NCBI GenBank assembly: GCA_949126835.1
Contig: OX421497.1
Span: 15,071,679 to 15,135,678, forward strand
Source of the DNA: Anisus vortex
Taxonomy: Eukaryota > Mollusca > Gastropoda > Planorbidae
Length of the DNA stretch: 64,000 nucleotides
Direction: 5' to 3'
This document shows positions 37,301-48,299 of the stretch, one piece after another. A program made the position numbers and the translations under genes. How positions within the stretch are numbered: position 1 is the first letter of the stretch; each line of letters begins with the position of its first letter. A model generated the notes under the pieces. The model had not been told where the DNA came from. It saw only the letters and a program-made list of their open reading frames with translations, and did no database searches.

Positions 37301-39030
37301 GTGGTAGCGAGATGGGGGAACGAATGATGGTATCAAGATGGGTGGTAGAGATGGGGCGTAGCGAGATGGGGGAAGGAACTGGATATTGCGGGATGGGTAG
37401 TGGGAATGGGAGATAGCGGGATGGCTGGTGGAATTGGTGGGTAGCGGGATGGGTGGTGAGAATGGGTGGTAACGAGATGGGGGAAGGAATAGGGGGGGGG
37501 GGTAGCGAGATGGGGTAAGAAATGGTAGGTAGTGGGATGGGTGGTGGGAATGATAGGTATCAAGTTGGGTGGTGGGAATGGGGCGTAGCGAGATGGGGGA
37601 AGGAATGAGGGGTAGCAAAATGGGGGAAGGTATGGGAGGTAGCGGGATGGGTGGTGGGATTTGGGGTTTGCGGGATGGGTGGTGGGAATGGGGGGTAGCT
37701 GCATTTGTGGTGGGAATTGAAGGTAGCAGGTCGGGTGGTGGGAATAGGGGTAGCGGGACGGGTGGTGGGAATGAGGAGTAGCGGAATGGGTGGTAGGAAC
37801 GGATGGTAGCGAGATGGTGGAAGGAATGGGAGTTAGCGGGATAGGTGGTAGGAATGGGGGTTGGCGGGATGGGTGGTTGGAATGGGGGGTAGCGGGAATG
37901 GTGGTGGGAATGGGGGTAGCGTGATTGTTGGTGGGAATGGGGGGTAGCGAGTTGGGGGTAGGAATGATAGGTATCAAGATGTGTGGTGGGAATGGGGCAC
38001 AGCGAGATGGGGTAGGAATGGGATGTAGCGGGATGGGTGATGAGATAGGGTGGTAGCGAGACGGGGGAAGGAATTGTAGGTAGCGGGATGGGTGGTGGGA
38101 ATTTTGTGTAGAGAGATCGTGGAAGGAATGAGGAGGGGGTAGCGAGATAGGGTAAGAAATGGTAGGTAGTGGGATGGGTGGTGGGAATGATAGGTATCAA
38201 GATGGGTGGTGGGAATGGGGCGTAGCGAGATGGGGGAAGGAATGGGGGGTAGCAAAATGGGGGAAGGTATGGGAGGTAGCGGGATGGGTGGTGGGATTTG
38301 GGGTTTGCGGGATGGGTGCTGGGAATGGGGGGTAGCTGCATTTGTGGTGGGAATTGGGGTTTGCGGGATGGGTGGTGAGAATGGGGGGTAGCGAGATGGG
38401 GGAAGGAATGAGAGGTAGCAAGATGGGTGGTGGGAATGGGGGTAGCAGGATGGGTGGTGGGAATGGGGTGTAGCGAGATGGGTGATGGGAATGTTGGCTA
38501 GCGAAATGGGGGAAGGAATGGGAGGTAGCGGGATGGGTGGTGGGAATAGTCGGTACGAGATGGTTGGTGGTAATGGGAGGTACCGAGATTGGTGGTGGGA
38601 ATAGGGGTTTGCGAGATGGGTGGTGGGAATGGGGGGTAGCGAAACGGGGGAAGGAATGGGAGGTAGCGAGATGAATGTTGGGATTGGGGGTTTGCGGGAT
38701 GGGTGGTGGGAATGGGGGGTAGCAAGATGGGGGAAGGAATGAGAGGTAGCAAGATGGGTGGAAGGAATGGGAGGTAGCTGGATGGGTGGTGGGAATAGGG
38801 GTAGCAAGATGGGTGGTATGAATGGGGGGTAGCATGCTTGGTGGTGGGAATAGGGGTAGCGAGATGAGGGAAGGAATGGGAGGTAGCGGGATGGGTGGTG
38901 TGAATGGGGGGTAGCGAGATTGGGGAAGGAATAGGAGGTAGCAGAATAGGTGGTGGATTTGGGGGGTAGTGGGGGTAGCGAGATGGGTGAAGGTATGGGA
39001 GGAAATAGGATGAGTAGTGGGAATTGGGAA
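19381..39030. repeat. 27-28 bp G-rich minisatellite, main segment (about 19.6 kb)
   Basis: Roughly 700 units of the same family as 9052-11362, with the G-rich strand always on plus. The common unit matches the G-quadruplex pattern (four runs of three or more G with short loops). Higher-order duplication is visible. About 27.10-31.37 kb is repeated at about 32.68-36.82 kb (offset 5575, later 5554 and 5443 after small deletions). A 1.2-kb block at 30.11-31.37 is repeated at 31.38-32.59. A block at 21.05-22.70 is repeated at 23.60-25.13. Open frames of up to 741 codons (36116-38341, minus) encode only Pro/Thr/Ser/His/Ile-rich translations of the repeat. Confidence 0.97.
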
Positions 39031-41705
39031 TTACCCCATCTCGCTACCACCCATTGCTACCACCCATTGCTACCACCCATCCCGCTACCCCCCGTTCCTA
39101 CCACCCATTCAGCTACCTCCCATTCTTTTCCCCATCTCGCTACCACCCTTTCCTAACACCCATCTCATTACCTCCCATTCCTCCCCATCTCGCTACCACA
39201 CATTCCATCAACCCATCCCGCTTCCTCCTATTCCCACCACCTATCTCGTACCACGCATTACCACCACCCATCTCGTACCTCCCATTACCACCACCCATCT
39301 CGAACCTCCCATTCCCACCACATCTCGTACCTCCCATTCCCACCACCAATCCTAATACCTCCCATTCCTTCCCCCATCTCGCTACCCCAATTCCCACCAC
39401 CCATCCCGCTACCTCCCATTCCCTTCACCCATCCTGCTACCTCCCGTTCCTTACCCATCTCGCTACCTCACATTCCCACCACCCATCCCGCTACCTCCCA
39501 TTCCCACCACCCATCTCGTACCAATTATTCCCACCACCAATCCCGCTACCTCCCATTCCTTTCCCCATCTTGCTACCCCCCATTCCCACCACCCATCCCG
39601 CTACTTCCTTATCCCACAACCCATCCTGCCATCTCCCATTCTTTCCCCCATCTCGCTACCCCCAATTCCTACCAAACATCCCGCTACCCCCCATTCCCAC
39701 CACCCATCTTGCTACCTCTCATTCCTTCCCCCATCTCGCTACCCCCCATTCCCACCACCCATCCCGCAAACCCCTATTCCCACCACAAATGCAGCTACCC
39801 CCCATTCCCACCACCCATTTCGCAAACCCCAAATCCCACCACCCATCCCGCTACCTCCCATACCTTCCCCCATTTTGCTACCCCCCATTCCCATCACCCA
39901 TCTCTCTACACCCCATTCCCACCACCCATCCTGCTACCTCCCATTCCTACCACCCATCCAGCTAACTCCTATTCCTTCCCCCATCTCGCAACGCCCCATT
40001 CCCACCACCCATCTTGATACCTATCACTCTAACCACCCATCCCACTACCTACCATTTCTTACCCCATCTCGCTACCCCCCCCCATTCCTTCCACGATCTC
40101 GCTACACCAAATTCCCACCACCCATCCCGCTACCTCCAATTCCTTCCACCGTCTCGCTACCACCCTATCCCATCACCCATCCCGCTACATCCCATTCCAA
40201 CCACCCATCCCGCCAACCCCCATTCCCACCACCTATCCCGCTAACTCCCATTCCTTCCACCATCTCGCTACCATCCGTTCCTACCACCCATTCCGCTACT
40301 CCTTATTCCCACCACCCGTCCCGCTACCCCCATTCCCACCACCCGACCTGCTACCCCCAATTCCCACCACCCATCCCGCTAACTCCCAATCCTTCCCCCA
40401 TCTCGTTACCACCCATTCTCACCACCTATCCCGCTACCCACCAATTCCACCAGCCATCCCACTATCTCCCATTCCCACTACCCATCCCGCTACATCCAGT
40501 TCCTTCCCCCATCTCGCTACGCCCCATCTCTACCACCCATCTTGATACCATCATTTGTTCCCCCATCTCGCTACCACCCATTCCCACCAACAATCCCTCT
40601 ACCTCCCATTCCCACCACACATCTCGCTACCCCCATTCCCTCCAGCCATCCCGCTATCTCCAATTTCCACCACCCATCCCGCTACCTCCCATTCCTTTCA
40701 TCATCTCGCTACCCCCAATCCCACCAGCCATTCCGCTATCTCCCATTCCCACCACCCATCCTGCTACACCTCTTCCCACCACCCATCCCGCTACCTCCTA
40801 TTCCTACTACCCATCCCGCTACCGCCCATTCATTTCCCCATCTCGCTTCCCCCCATTCCCACCACACATCTCGCTACCCCTCATTCCCATCACCCATCTC
40901 GATACACCCCAATCCCACCACCTATCCTGCTACCCCCCATTCCCACCACCCATCCCGCTACCTCCCATTCCTTCCCCCATCTCGCTACCACCTATTCCTA
41001 CCACTTATCCCGCTACTCCCATTCCCACCACCCATCCCGCTACCCCTATTCCCACCACTCATCCCGCTACCCTCCATTCCCACCACCTATCCTGCTACCC
41101 CCCATTCCCACCACCCATCCCGCTACCTCCCATTCCTTCCCCCATCTCGCTACCACCTATTCCTACCACTTATCCCGCTACTCCCATTCCCACCACCCAT
41201 CCCGCTACCCCTATTCCCACCACCCATCCCGCTACCCTCCATTCTTACCACCCATCACGCTACCTCCCAATCCTTCCCCCATCTCGTTACCACCCATTCT
41301 CACCACCCATCCCGCTACCCCCATTTCCACCACCCATCCTGCTGCCCCCCATTCCCACCACCTATCCTGCTATCCCCCATTCCTTGCCCCATCTCGCTAC
41401 CCCCCATTCCTTCCCCCATCTAGGTACCACCTTTTCCCACCACCATCTCTCTACCCCCCATTCCCACCACCCATCTCGCTACATCCCATTTCTTCCCCCA
41501 TCTCGCTACGCCCCATTCCCACCACCCATCTTAATATCTATCATTCCCACCATCCATCCCGCTCCCTCTCATTTCTTACCCCATCTCGCTACCCCCCATT
41601 CCAACCACCCATCCCACTACCTCCAATTTCTTACCCCATCTCGCTACCCCCCTCCCCATTCTAACCACCTATCCCGCTACCCCCATTCCAACCATCCATC
41701 CCGCT
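39031..41705. repeat. Same minisatellite in inverted orientation
   Basis: From about 39031 the array switches to the C-rich strand on plus: units read CTACC-CACCCATCCCG instead of CGGGATGGGTGG. The first units match, in reverse, the sequence running down from about 27.79 kb and from its duplicate near 33.37 kb. The last units match sequence near 36.2-36.4 kb in reverse. The segment ends abruptly against a retrotransposon gag at 41706. Confidence 0.97.
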
Positions 41706-42534
41706 ACCTCTTTCTGGACACGAGCGTTATAGTTATCCGACAAGATTGCGGCGGCACGAGTTTCTCCAACCCCTTGGTCAGCAATATGTATCCTAACTTC
41801 TTTACCAGCAACCAAGAAACTATCTATTATGTCTAGAGCATCTTCTACTGATTCGGGTTTCTTTTGCGCGAGATCAATCACTACCTCCGGTGATAATTCC
41901 TTGTAGATCCTACTTTTAAACATCAGATCTCTGAGACCCTCGAATGTTTTTGGGGTATTTGAACTTTTTATCCAGCCTTCAAGAGTTCTCCTTAAACTCA
42001 TAGCGAACTCCCTGAAATTGTCCCCTTTAGGAGTGAGGAAATCCCACTTTTTCCTATAGGTCTCTTCCACATAGCCCGCGTATTTGAGTAATTGCGCCTT
42101 GACGTGGTCATAATCTTCACAATTCGCAATGCCTAGGGCGATCATCACATCTCGCAGTTCCGTTGTGAGCTTATATAACAGCTGACCTGACCAGCGTTCT
42201 TTCGGTATATTGCTCTTCTCCGCTGTGGCTTCAAAAACCAGTAAATAGTTTTCCAGATCTTCACCCTCCGCGAAGTTTCGTAGACTCTTGTCTAACTGTT
42301 GCTTACAGTGCACAGAAGTTTGAGTTGGCGTCATCTGATTTCGTTGCGCCATTCTCGCCAACTCGATTCTCTCTTCAATCTCCAATTGTTTTATTCTCAG
42401 TCTAGCTAGTTCTATTTGAGCGTTGACTGATTGATTTGCCGCAGACAAAACCGGCGGTGATCGATGGACGCATCCTCCTCTTTTGACTCTACAAAACTAT
42501 CGTACACATCGGGCAGTGCCACCGAAGTATCCAT
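41706..42534 (-). pseudogene. Gag fragment of a Ty3/gypsy-type element
   Basis: The long frame has an Arg/Glu/Leu-rich coiled coil (ARLRIKQLEIEERIELAR). A capsid region follows: ENYLLVFEATAEKSNIPKER, then WSGQLLYKLTTELRDVMIAL, KAQLLKYAGYVEETYRKKWD and a SCAN-like block ending in ALDIIDSFL. This resembles gag of invertebrate gypsy elements. The best ATG (42532-42534) is one base out of frame with the main stretch, so the copy is broken near 42450 as well as cut at its 3' end. The last residues of the frame at 41669-41708 are translated minisatellite. Gene identity beyond gag is unknown. Confidence 0.8.
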
Positions 42535-42636
42535 TATTAAGGCTTATACACTTATAGTCTTTAAAAGAAAAATTCGCAGTTCTCTTTTTTACAAACCAAA
42601 CTTACTCAACAGATCCTTTTGGACGATTGCCCCCAT
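41706..42636 (-). mobile_element. Truncated second LTR retrotransposon (5' end)
   Basis: Minus-strand remnant consisting of the inner edge of an LTR (plus-strand start TGTAATAAGCGACTTACAG at 42636), an abutting primer-binding-type TGGGGGCAATCGTCC, a short leader and part of gag. The rest is missing because the minisatellite array begins at 41705. The outer end of the LTR, somewhere between 42640 and about 42925, could not be placed. Confidence 0.75.
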
Positions 42637-42924
42637 GTAATAAGCGACTTACAGTGCTTAGGCTCGTTTATCGTCTGACTTGATTAACACGAAAAGAGTG
42701 CTAAATACAAAACTGTTTAATGAATGAAGAAATACAACTCAGAATAAATACATCACTTTGTAAGACATCAAAACTCGAACGAAAACTGTCAACATGTCGC
42801 ACCTTTCAATCCAACACCGATTATATTTAGTGCACAACAAACAAGATAAAATACAGGGTGCGTACATGACACTAGGCAGCAAATCTTGATACAGCTGATT
42901 GCTTTTGTTAGAGTTCTTTGTATA

Positions 42925-43933
42925 AAAAGTTTTGCTTTCTGTATGCGCACGAGAATCTGAACACATCTGAAAGGGATCTTCCTGAAATTTGTTGAATTTT
43001 TAGAATTGTTTGACCAACTTGTATGGATGAGCATCTTCCAAAGAATAGAGACAAAGTGACATGGGCATTATCTAGCAAATACACACAGAATGAACTGATG
43101 CAGCTTTTATCTAATACAATCAAACGATATTTTTGTGTATCTGCAGTTGTGATGCTGAGTAGATCTACTGTTCAATAATTCAAGATTGCACATCAGATGC
43201 TGGTTATGTTGAACAAAAAGCTATGATAATTTGTTTTGTGAATGTATTTTTTTAAATCATAAAAGTGAGAACTGTGGCAACCGTAAAGGATATTTTTTTT
43301 GGTTGTTTGCTTCTAAAGGAGTTGTCTGGTGCTGCTGTAACCGAAACTATTCTTCAGCGGTTAGAAGAGATGTCTTTGTCTTTCGAAAATGTAGGCCTAC
43401 ACGGTGGAAAGTTTCAAATAGACATTCTTATAATCTGATTGTTAAAGCACTGAGTGAAACAAGATGGACAAGTGAAATCTATGCTTTAAAACCTCTTTAT
43501 TATTATCTTGGTGATATTAGCGTTACTCTGACAAAAATTGCGGATGACACAAATTTACTAAGAACATCTAGTAATACTTCAAGAACATCTAGTAATACTT
43601 CATGAACATCTTGTAATACTTCAAGAACATATAATGCACAAGTTATTGCAAAAATGTCATTTCTCTGGTTGTATAGTAGAACGTTTTGTTGTTTGAGGTC
43701 AGCTTGACTAGTAAAAAAAACTTCAGACAGAAATAATGATATACATGGTGCCATCAATCAACTGAATGAAAGAGAAAATGTTTCTCGTTAACCTCAGAAA
43801 TGACCAAAAATTCGAGAAAGTTCTGGTAGATACAGCGAAAATTGCAGTCTATTTCCAGCTCGAACTACCCCGCATTAGTATAAAGAAAACACAATTGATA
43901 GACAAAGGAGGTGACGAATAGCCTACTTTAATA
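42925..43933 (+). pseudogene. hAT / ZMYM1-like transposase pseudogene
   Basis: Fragments in three plus frames follow the order of the ZMYM1-like (DUF4371) hAT transposase family. They are an ENLNTSERD stretch, TQNELMQLLSNTI near 43080-43130, DCTSDAGYVEQKAMI near 43180, KELSGAAVTETILQRLEEMS near 43320, and KALSETRWTSEIYALKPLYY with IADDTNL near 43445-43555. A VLVDTAKIAVYFQLELPRIS end lies near 43820-43890. Several frameshifts, an internal deletion and stops kill it. A short 23-bp repeat (about 43560-43630) interrupts the coding order. No element ends were identified. Confidence 0.75.
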
Positions 43934-44546
43934 CGTTCAATCTTTGTATTAATTTTAAAAAATAGTTTCTTGACGTGATATGTATGCAAACAATTTTTCG
44001 TATATTGTAATTATAATTATGAAAGGCGCTCTATTTTTTACATTATTTCTCGCTTGGTGGTCATTATGTCAATCAATAATTCGATATGGTATTAAATAAA
44101 ATATATTTAAGTATAGGCCTAGGAAACACAATACTGTTCAAAAAGAAAAACATTCTATGAGTTTATGTTCCCAGTTAATAAGTAGTTGGCAATCTGGTGT
44201 GCGGTATAATTTACAGAGACACCTTCTTGAAAGAAGATGAGTGCTTACCACTCTAATCATTACTTTTGTCTAGTCCTTCATTGTCATACACTGTTTGAAT
44301 AATTAAGTTGTTCGTTTTCTTGGCTAAATATATATCATTAAATAATAATTGGATTTTTTCATGGCGGTATTTCTAAACAGAAGAATAGGTTAGATTTAAT
44401 GACTATGTAGTATGACCTTTCTATATTGCTTATAATATTTGAAAAAAAAGAATTGTTTTGTCCTTGATAGATCTAGTGTATATGATGGGCTTTAGGGGGA
44501 AAAACTGTTCTACTTTGTTTTAGTTTCAAATAAAATTTATCAAATC
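43934..44546. other. AT-rich region upstream of the GPCR gene
   Basis: No frame or repeat of note. It presumably contains the GPCR promoter, but no core element can be assigned with confidence. Confidence 0.4.
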
Positions 44547-45572
44547 ATGTCCAGCGCTAACCTCCCCAACACAAGCACACCTGTACAAAATTTTGTTTTT
44601 GATCCCCTTGTGTTAAATTCTATTCGAATAGTCAATATGTGTGTTCTGGCAGAAATTATCGGACTTTTCGGCATATCGGCCAACATCTTGAACATATACA
44701 TCTTCAAAAACCTGGGTTACCAAGATGGCGTCAATGTCACGTTGACCGCCCTAGCCGTTAGCGACATCGGAGCTCTGGTCTTTCTTCAACTTTTCAACAT
44801 CCTAACTTTGCCTTTAATTCACGAGTTCGATCTTTTTACGTCAAAATCTAATTTGGAAACAATGATTCATTACGTCATCGGTTATTTCATCCGGGTAAGT
44901 GGCTTCATCACTTCCTTTGCCGCTTTCGAGAGATGCCTCTGCGTGGTACTGCCCCTGAAAGTCAAAACTGTAATCACCAATAGAGTAGCGGTGGTTGTAA
45001 ACATATCAATTTTTGTAGTGCTTTCTATGTACATGTTTCCACCTTACTACTCCATCTACTTTGATTACAAATTCTTACCAGCTTATAACAAGTCAACATT
45101 ATATCTTTATTATAAACCCTACGGAGGAAGAGTTCTGAAAATTTCTTACATCATTGCAGACCTCGTCTTACCCTACATAACATTTCTTATTTTAATTCTG
45201 TGTTCTTCGATCATTTACGTGAAAATAAAATCCAAAGCTAAATGGAGGAATTCCATTTCCATCGTTGGCCAACGAAACTCCGCCAAGGAAGTAAAGTCTG
45301 GGGTTATGCTTATGACCGTTTCCATGATATTCGTTCTGCTCCTTCTACCAGACGCGGCCCTCACAACTACAGCGGCGTTCATCAGAGAGCTCAGTATTTA
45401 CGGCGCCTACAATGATGTAACTAACTTAATTACAACTTTTACCACGCTTTTGGGAAATATCAATTGTAGCATGACCATCTTCGTCTATTACAATATGAGC
45501 TCGAAATACAGACTTGTGTTTAAAGATATGCTAGTCAAATGTAAACTGAAACTGTCATTTGAAAGGTGTTAA
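44547..45572 (+). CDS. Rhodopsin-class GPCR, chemosensory-type, intronless
   Basis: A 341-residue, single-exon seven-transmembrane receptor. TM1 (about 30-52) has GISANILNIYIF with the conserved Asn46. TM2 has LTALAVSD with Asp73. TM3 ends in ERC (128-130) in place of DRY. TM4 lies at about 146-166, TM5 at 199-226, TM6 at 250-275 and TM7 at about 290-315. TM7 shows GNINCSMTIFVYY where NPxxY is usual, followed by a basic helix-8-like MSSKYRLVF. Short N- and C-termini, an intronless gene and these motifs fit the lineage-expanded chemosensory-type receptors of gastropods. The ligand is unknown. It would act at the plasma membrane through G proteins. The ATG follows a stop-rich AT stretch. All expected helices are present, so the gene may be functional. 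Confidence 0.85.
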   Translation: MSSANLPNTSTPVQNFVFDPLVLNSIRIVNMCVLAEIIGLFGISANILNIYIFKNLGYQDGVNVTLTALAVSDIGALVFLQLFNILTLPLIHEFDLFTSKSNLETMIHYVIGYFIRVSGFITSFAAFERCLCVVLPLKVKTVITNRVAVVVNISIFVVLSMYMFPPYYSIYFDYKFLPAYNKSTLYLYYKPYGGRVLKISYIIADLVLPYITFLILILCSSIIYVKIKSKAKWRNSISIVGQRNSAKEVKSGVMLMTVSMIFVLLLLPDAALTTTAAFIRELSIYGAYNDVTNLITTFTTLLGNINCSMTIFVYYNMSSKYRLVFKDMLVKCKLKLSFERC

Positions 45573-45861
45573 TGCACATAAATTATAATCTGTTTCACAT
45601 AATCTGTTACAATTATGACCAGATTTTGTTGTCGATAATACTAAATCTAGAACAAAATAGAAATCACAAACATTTTAAATAAGTACTACTATTGTGATAA
45701 TTATGTCATTTTCTTATTAAAGAGCGTTGATCACATTTTGTGCACATAAATCTTCCCCTATTCTAGACGTCACATATGGAGAATCCCTATTCTATTTTGT
45801 ATAGTATATATGTTAGACATTTACGTTTTCATTGTTGAGGACACATTTTAGATTTCCGTAT

Positions 45862-45867
45862 AATAAA
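45862..45867 (+). promoter_or_regulatory. Candidate poly(A) signal of the GPCR gene
   Basis: AATAAA about 290 bases after the stop codon, in AT-rich sequence. It is the first perfect hexamer downstream that I noticed. Confidence 0.4.
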
Positions 45868-45872
45868 TTGTA

Positions 45873-46768
45873 ATTTTCAAAAAAATAATTTTTATTGCCA
45901 TGGAGGTGTGGAAAGCATTTTGCTTTTTTTGTTAAACTAGTATTTTTGACTCGATTGAATATCGCTAAAACTTTTTTATTTATCAAATATAATTTATTTA
46001 AATTTACGATAAATGAACATTAGACTAACTACATTTGTGCAAATTGTTCAAGAGAGTTGTTTGATTTAACTGCAAATGATTTTTTTGTCAGTGAGGCATA
46101 TAATTTGAACTTAGAAAAACATCTAAAAAGTAACTAACTTTTAAAAAATAACTTTTTTTTTCCCAAAAGCACTAACGTAATGAACATCTATACAAAATTA
46201 CATGATAATTGGTCAATAAACAAAAAAAAACTAGTGTGGATTTTAGGCATAAAAACAAAATTTTTAGAAAAAGGGGGAAAAAAAGGAAAAAAAAATTTAA
46301 AAATATTTTTTTTAACTAAAATTCAATTTAATAGTCTAATTGTTATTCCTTTATTGAGTTTTTTTTCATCACAAACACAAGATGTTAACCTTTATATTGA
46401 TGTATAATACTATAGAATTAGATGCCTTTTTATATTACTATTAAAATGTTAAAAATGAAATTAAATAATTTTCGTATGTATGCCTACTTCATAATGCAAT
46501 TCGTAAATTCACGTTATGTTACTAGGCGTCCCGATCTAAATTAATATTTTAGATTCAGTAACAGTTAATAAAATATGCAAATTAGTATTTTTTTAAAAAG
46601 TGTTTTTTTTTAACATAAACTTAAATTTACTATCACCCCTCCAGTGAATATAAAAACGTGTTCATTGTTTCCTAGAAAAAAAAAAGAATAATTGCCTTAA
46701 ATTGTGTTTTTATTCACATCGTTTAAGATTTTAAATTTCACTTGTTTTAAAAAATAGAAAATAATGCT
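45873..46768. other. AT-rich gap, no gene seen
   Basis: Long A and T runs give short Lys/Asn/Phe frames such as 46180-46407. No motif or repeat structure was recognised. Confidence 0.5.
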
Positions 46769-47410
46769 TTAGCATAATCTCTCATCCTTGAATCTTATCG
46801 TATATGCTGCAGGCGCTGCTACTATGCATAAGATTATCCGTCGTTTTAGCATTGCTTTGAGTAAATTGGTTTTCAATGATGTTAATTTGTTGATCGCTGC
46901 TCGGAAAGATAGTGCACTTATAGTAATATGCTTTGGTTTCTGTATATTATGTGGAATAAAAAAAAGTATTTTATCTTTAGGTCTGAGTATTGTCATAGAC
47001 TGTTGTTTTGTTGTATTTTGTAGTTTTAATTGAATGTTTCATGTACTATTACTACTTTTTTCTTTGTCCTTCTATTCTCTTGCATTTTGTTACTTTAGTG
47101 ATTTAACTATTGATGTTACAATTATTATTTGTGGCTATTGACTAGTAACAAACCGTGCATCTCTTTTCTACATCTTTTCTAGTTTGTTGGTTGTTTTTTT
47201 TTATATTTTAAAATAATTGGGTCCCATTCAGAAGATGTTTATAATAGTATAGGTCTAACATTTTAGTTTTATCTTAATTTTACATTTGTAAAAGGTCCTT
47301 TGTATGAAGCCTAATGTTTTTTAATACTTTTTTAATTGCTTCATCAATGTGTGGAATAAACGATAATTTGTCATTTAGTATTACTTCTAAACACTTTGCA
47401 TTTTTATTTT
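46769..47410 (-). mobile_element. LINE fragment, RT C-terminal end
   Basis: On the minus strand broken frames give a CLEVILNDKLSFIPHIDEAI segment near 47340-47400, a KTTNKLEKM-KRDARFVTSQ segment near 47150-47210, and VTSIVKSL. Near 46780-46990 a FRAAINKLTSLKTNLLKA end is followed by a stop. This is the order seen in the C-terminal part of CR1/L2/jockey-type non-LTR reverse transcriptases (thumb region, LEKVQKRAARFV motif, FFPRTIxxWNxLP-type end). Stops and shifts show it is dead. A related fragment lies at 49200-50000. Confidence 0.7.
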
Positions 47411-48226
47411 TAGTGAATTATGTTTTAAAATAATATGGTTTGTGTTTGTTTGTTTCTTTTTTTGTTTCTCTACTTTTAACAACATTTTGTGGAGTACTTT
47501 GATTAGATTTTCCTTTAAATTTTTATTTTTTTAAATTCATTGTAATTGAGTAGCATGAACATTCATTACAGTAAATACAGCCTAATGAAGCATTATGTAT
47601 AGTTTAAAACCAAGTGAATTGTCTGTTTACGAATTTTCAAAATTAGTTTTGAGCGATATAGTTGTTACTTTTTTTAAACAAACAAAAAATTATTTTACAT
47701 CTTCACATCATATTCACATTAGTGCCATCTTGAATGGAAATAGTCTACGGCTAGAACCTCGCACAGTTTTACCCTTTGGGGTTATGGCCATCTTTCAAAT
47801 TGTGCGCTCTAAATGGCGCTCTTACTTTTCGGGGCTTTTAGGGTTGCACATGCTTGCCATCCATTTGTACTAGACTAAAATATTAGTTAGAAGTGATTTG
47901 TAATAGACTTCACTAGACGTACCATCTTTGTTTGTTAGTTGACTTGTTGTTTGTTGTGTTCTTGTTTTTCTTGTTTTTTTTTTTTTTTCGGGGGGGGGGG
48001 GGTAAGTTCAGCTCATTTTAGCCAGGAAACCAGAACCGAAAGATCAGCTGACAACATTACGGAAATGGATTCGGTATGAAATGGGTGAATGTATGCATCT
48101 TGTGGCCCAGACCTTCGATATAATAAAAGGAACAAATAACAAAGGCCTACCATTATACAGTGGCATTATATTTCTTTTTATAATATTGAAAACATTTTTA
48201 TAAAAGTTATACAGTAGGCCTATAGA
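47411..48226. other. Gap downstream of the receptor gene
   Basis: Contains a 92-codon plus frame (47595-47873) with no recognised motif, and a T-run followed by a G-run at about 47971-48002. The right part is 3' flank of the minus-strand receptor gene. Confidence 0.45.
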
Positions 48227-48232
48227 TTTATT
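48227..48232 (-). promoter_or_regulatory. Candidate poly(A) signal of the receptor gene
   Basis: AATAAA on the minus strand, about 70 bases after the stop codon at 48300-48302. The position fits a short 3' untranslated region. Confidence 0.5.
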
Positions 48233-48299
48233 GATTGGAAGGGTAGTTGATAAAATAGAATTTGTTATATCGTAAATCTGGGCATCGAATATATATAGT

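Noticed and set aside
39031..39031. Assembly error as explanation of the array inversion
   Set aside because: Cannot be excluded, but the inverted part carries its own variant order and joins unique flank at 41706, so it is reported as real with long reads requested.
9052..41705. Telomere or subtelomeric repeat
   Set aside because: G-rich strand asymmetry is suggestive, but the unit is not a telomere motif and the array is flanked on both sides by ordinary genes or transposons and reverses orientation internally.
19317..41836. Many long open frames (up to 741 codons on minus, 653 on plus after 39.8 kb) encoding Pro/Thr/Ser/His/Ile-rich repeats such as LPPIPTTHPATSHS, and plus-strand MVGMGGSEMG-type frames
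   Set aside because: They are translations of a 27-28 bp repeat that lacks stop codons on those strands. Frames overlap each other, shift with every 28-bp unit, and flip strand with the array at 39031.
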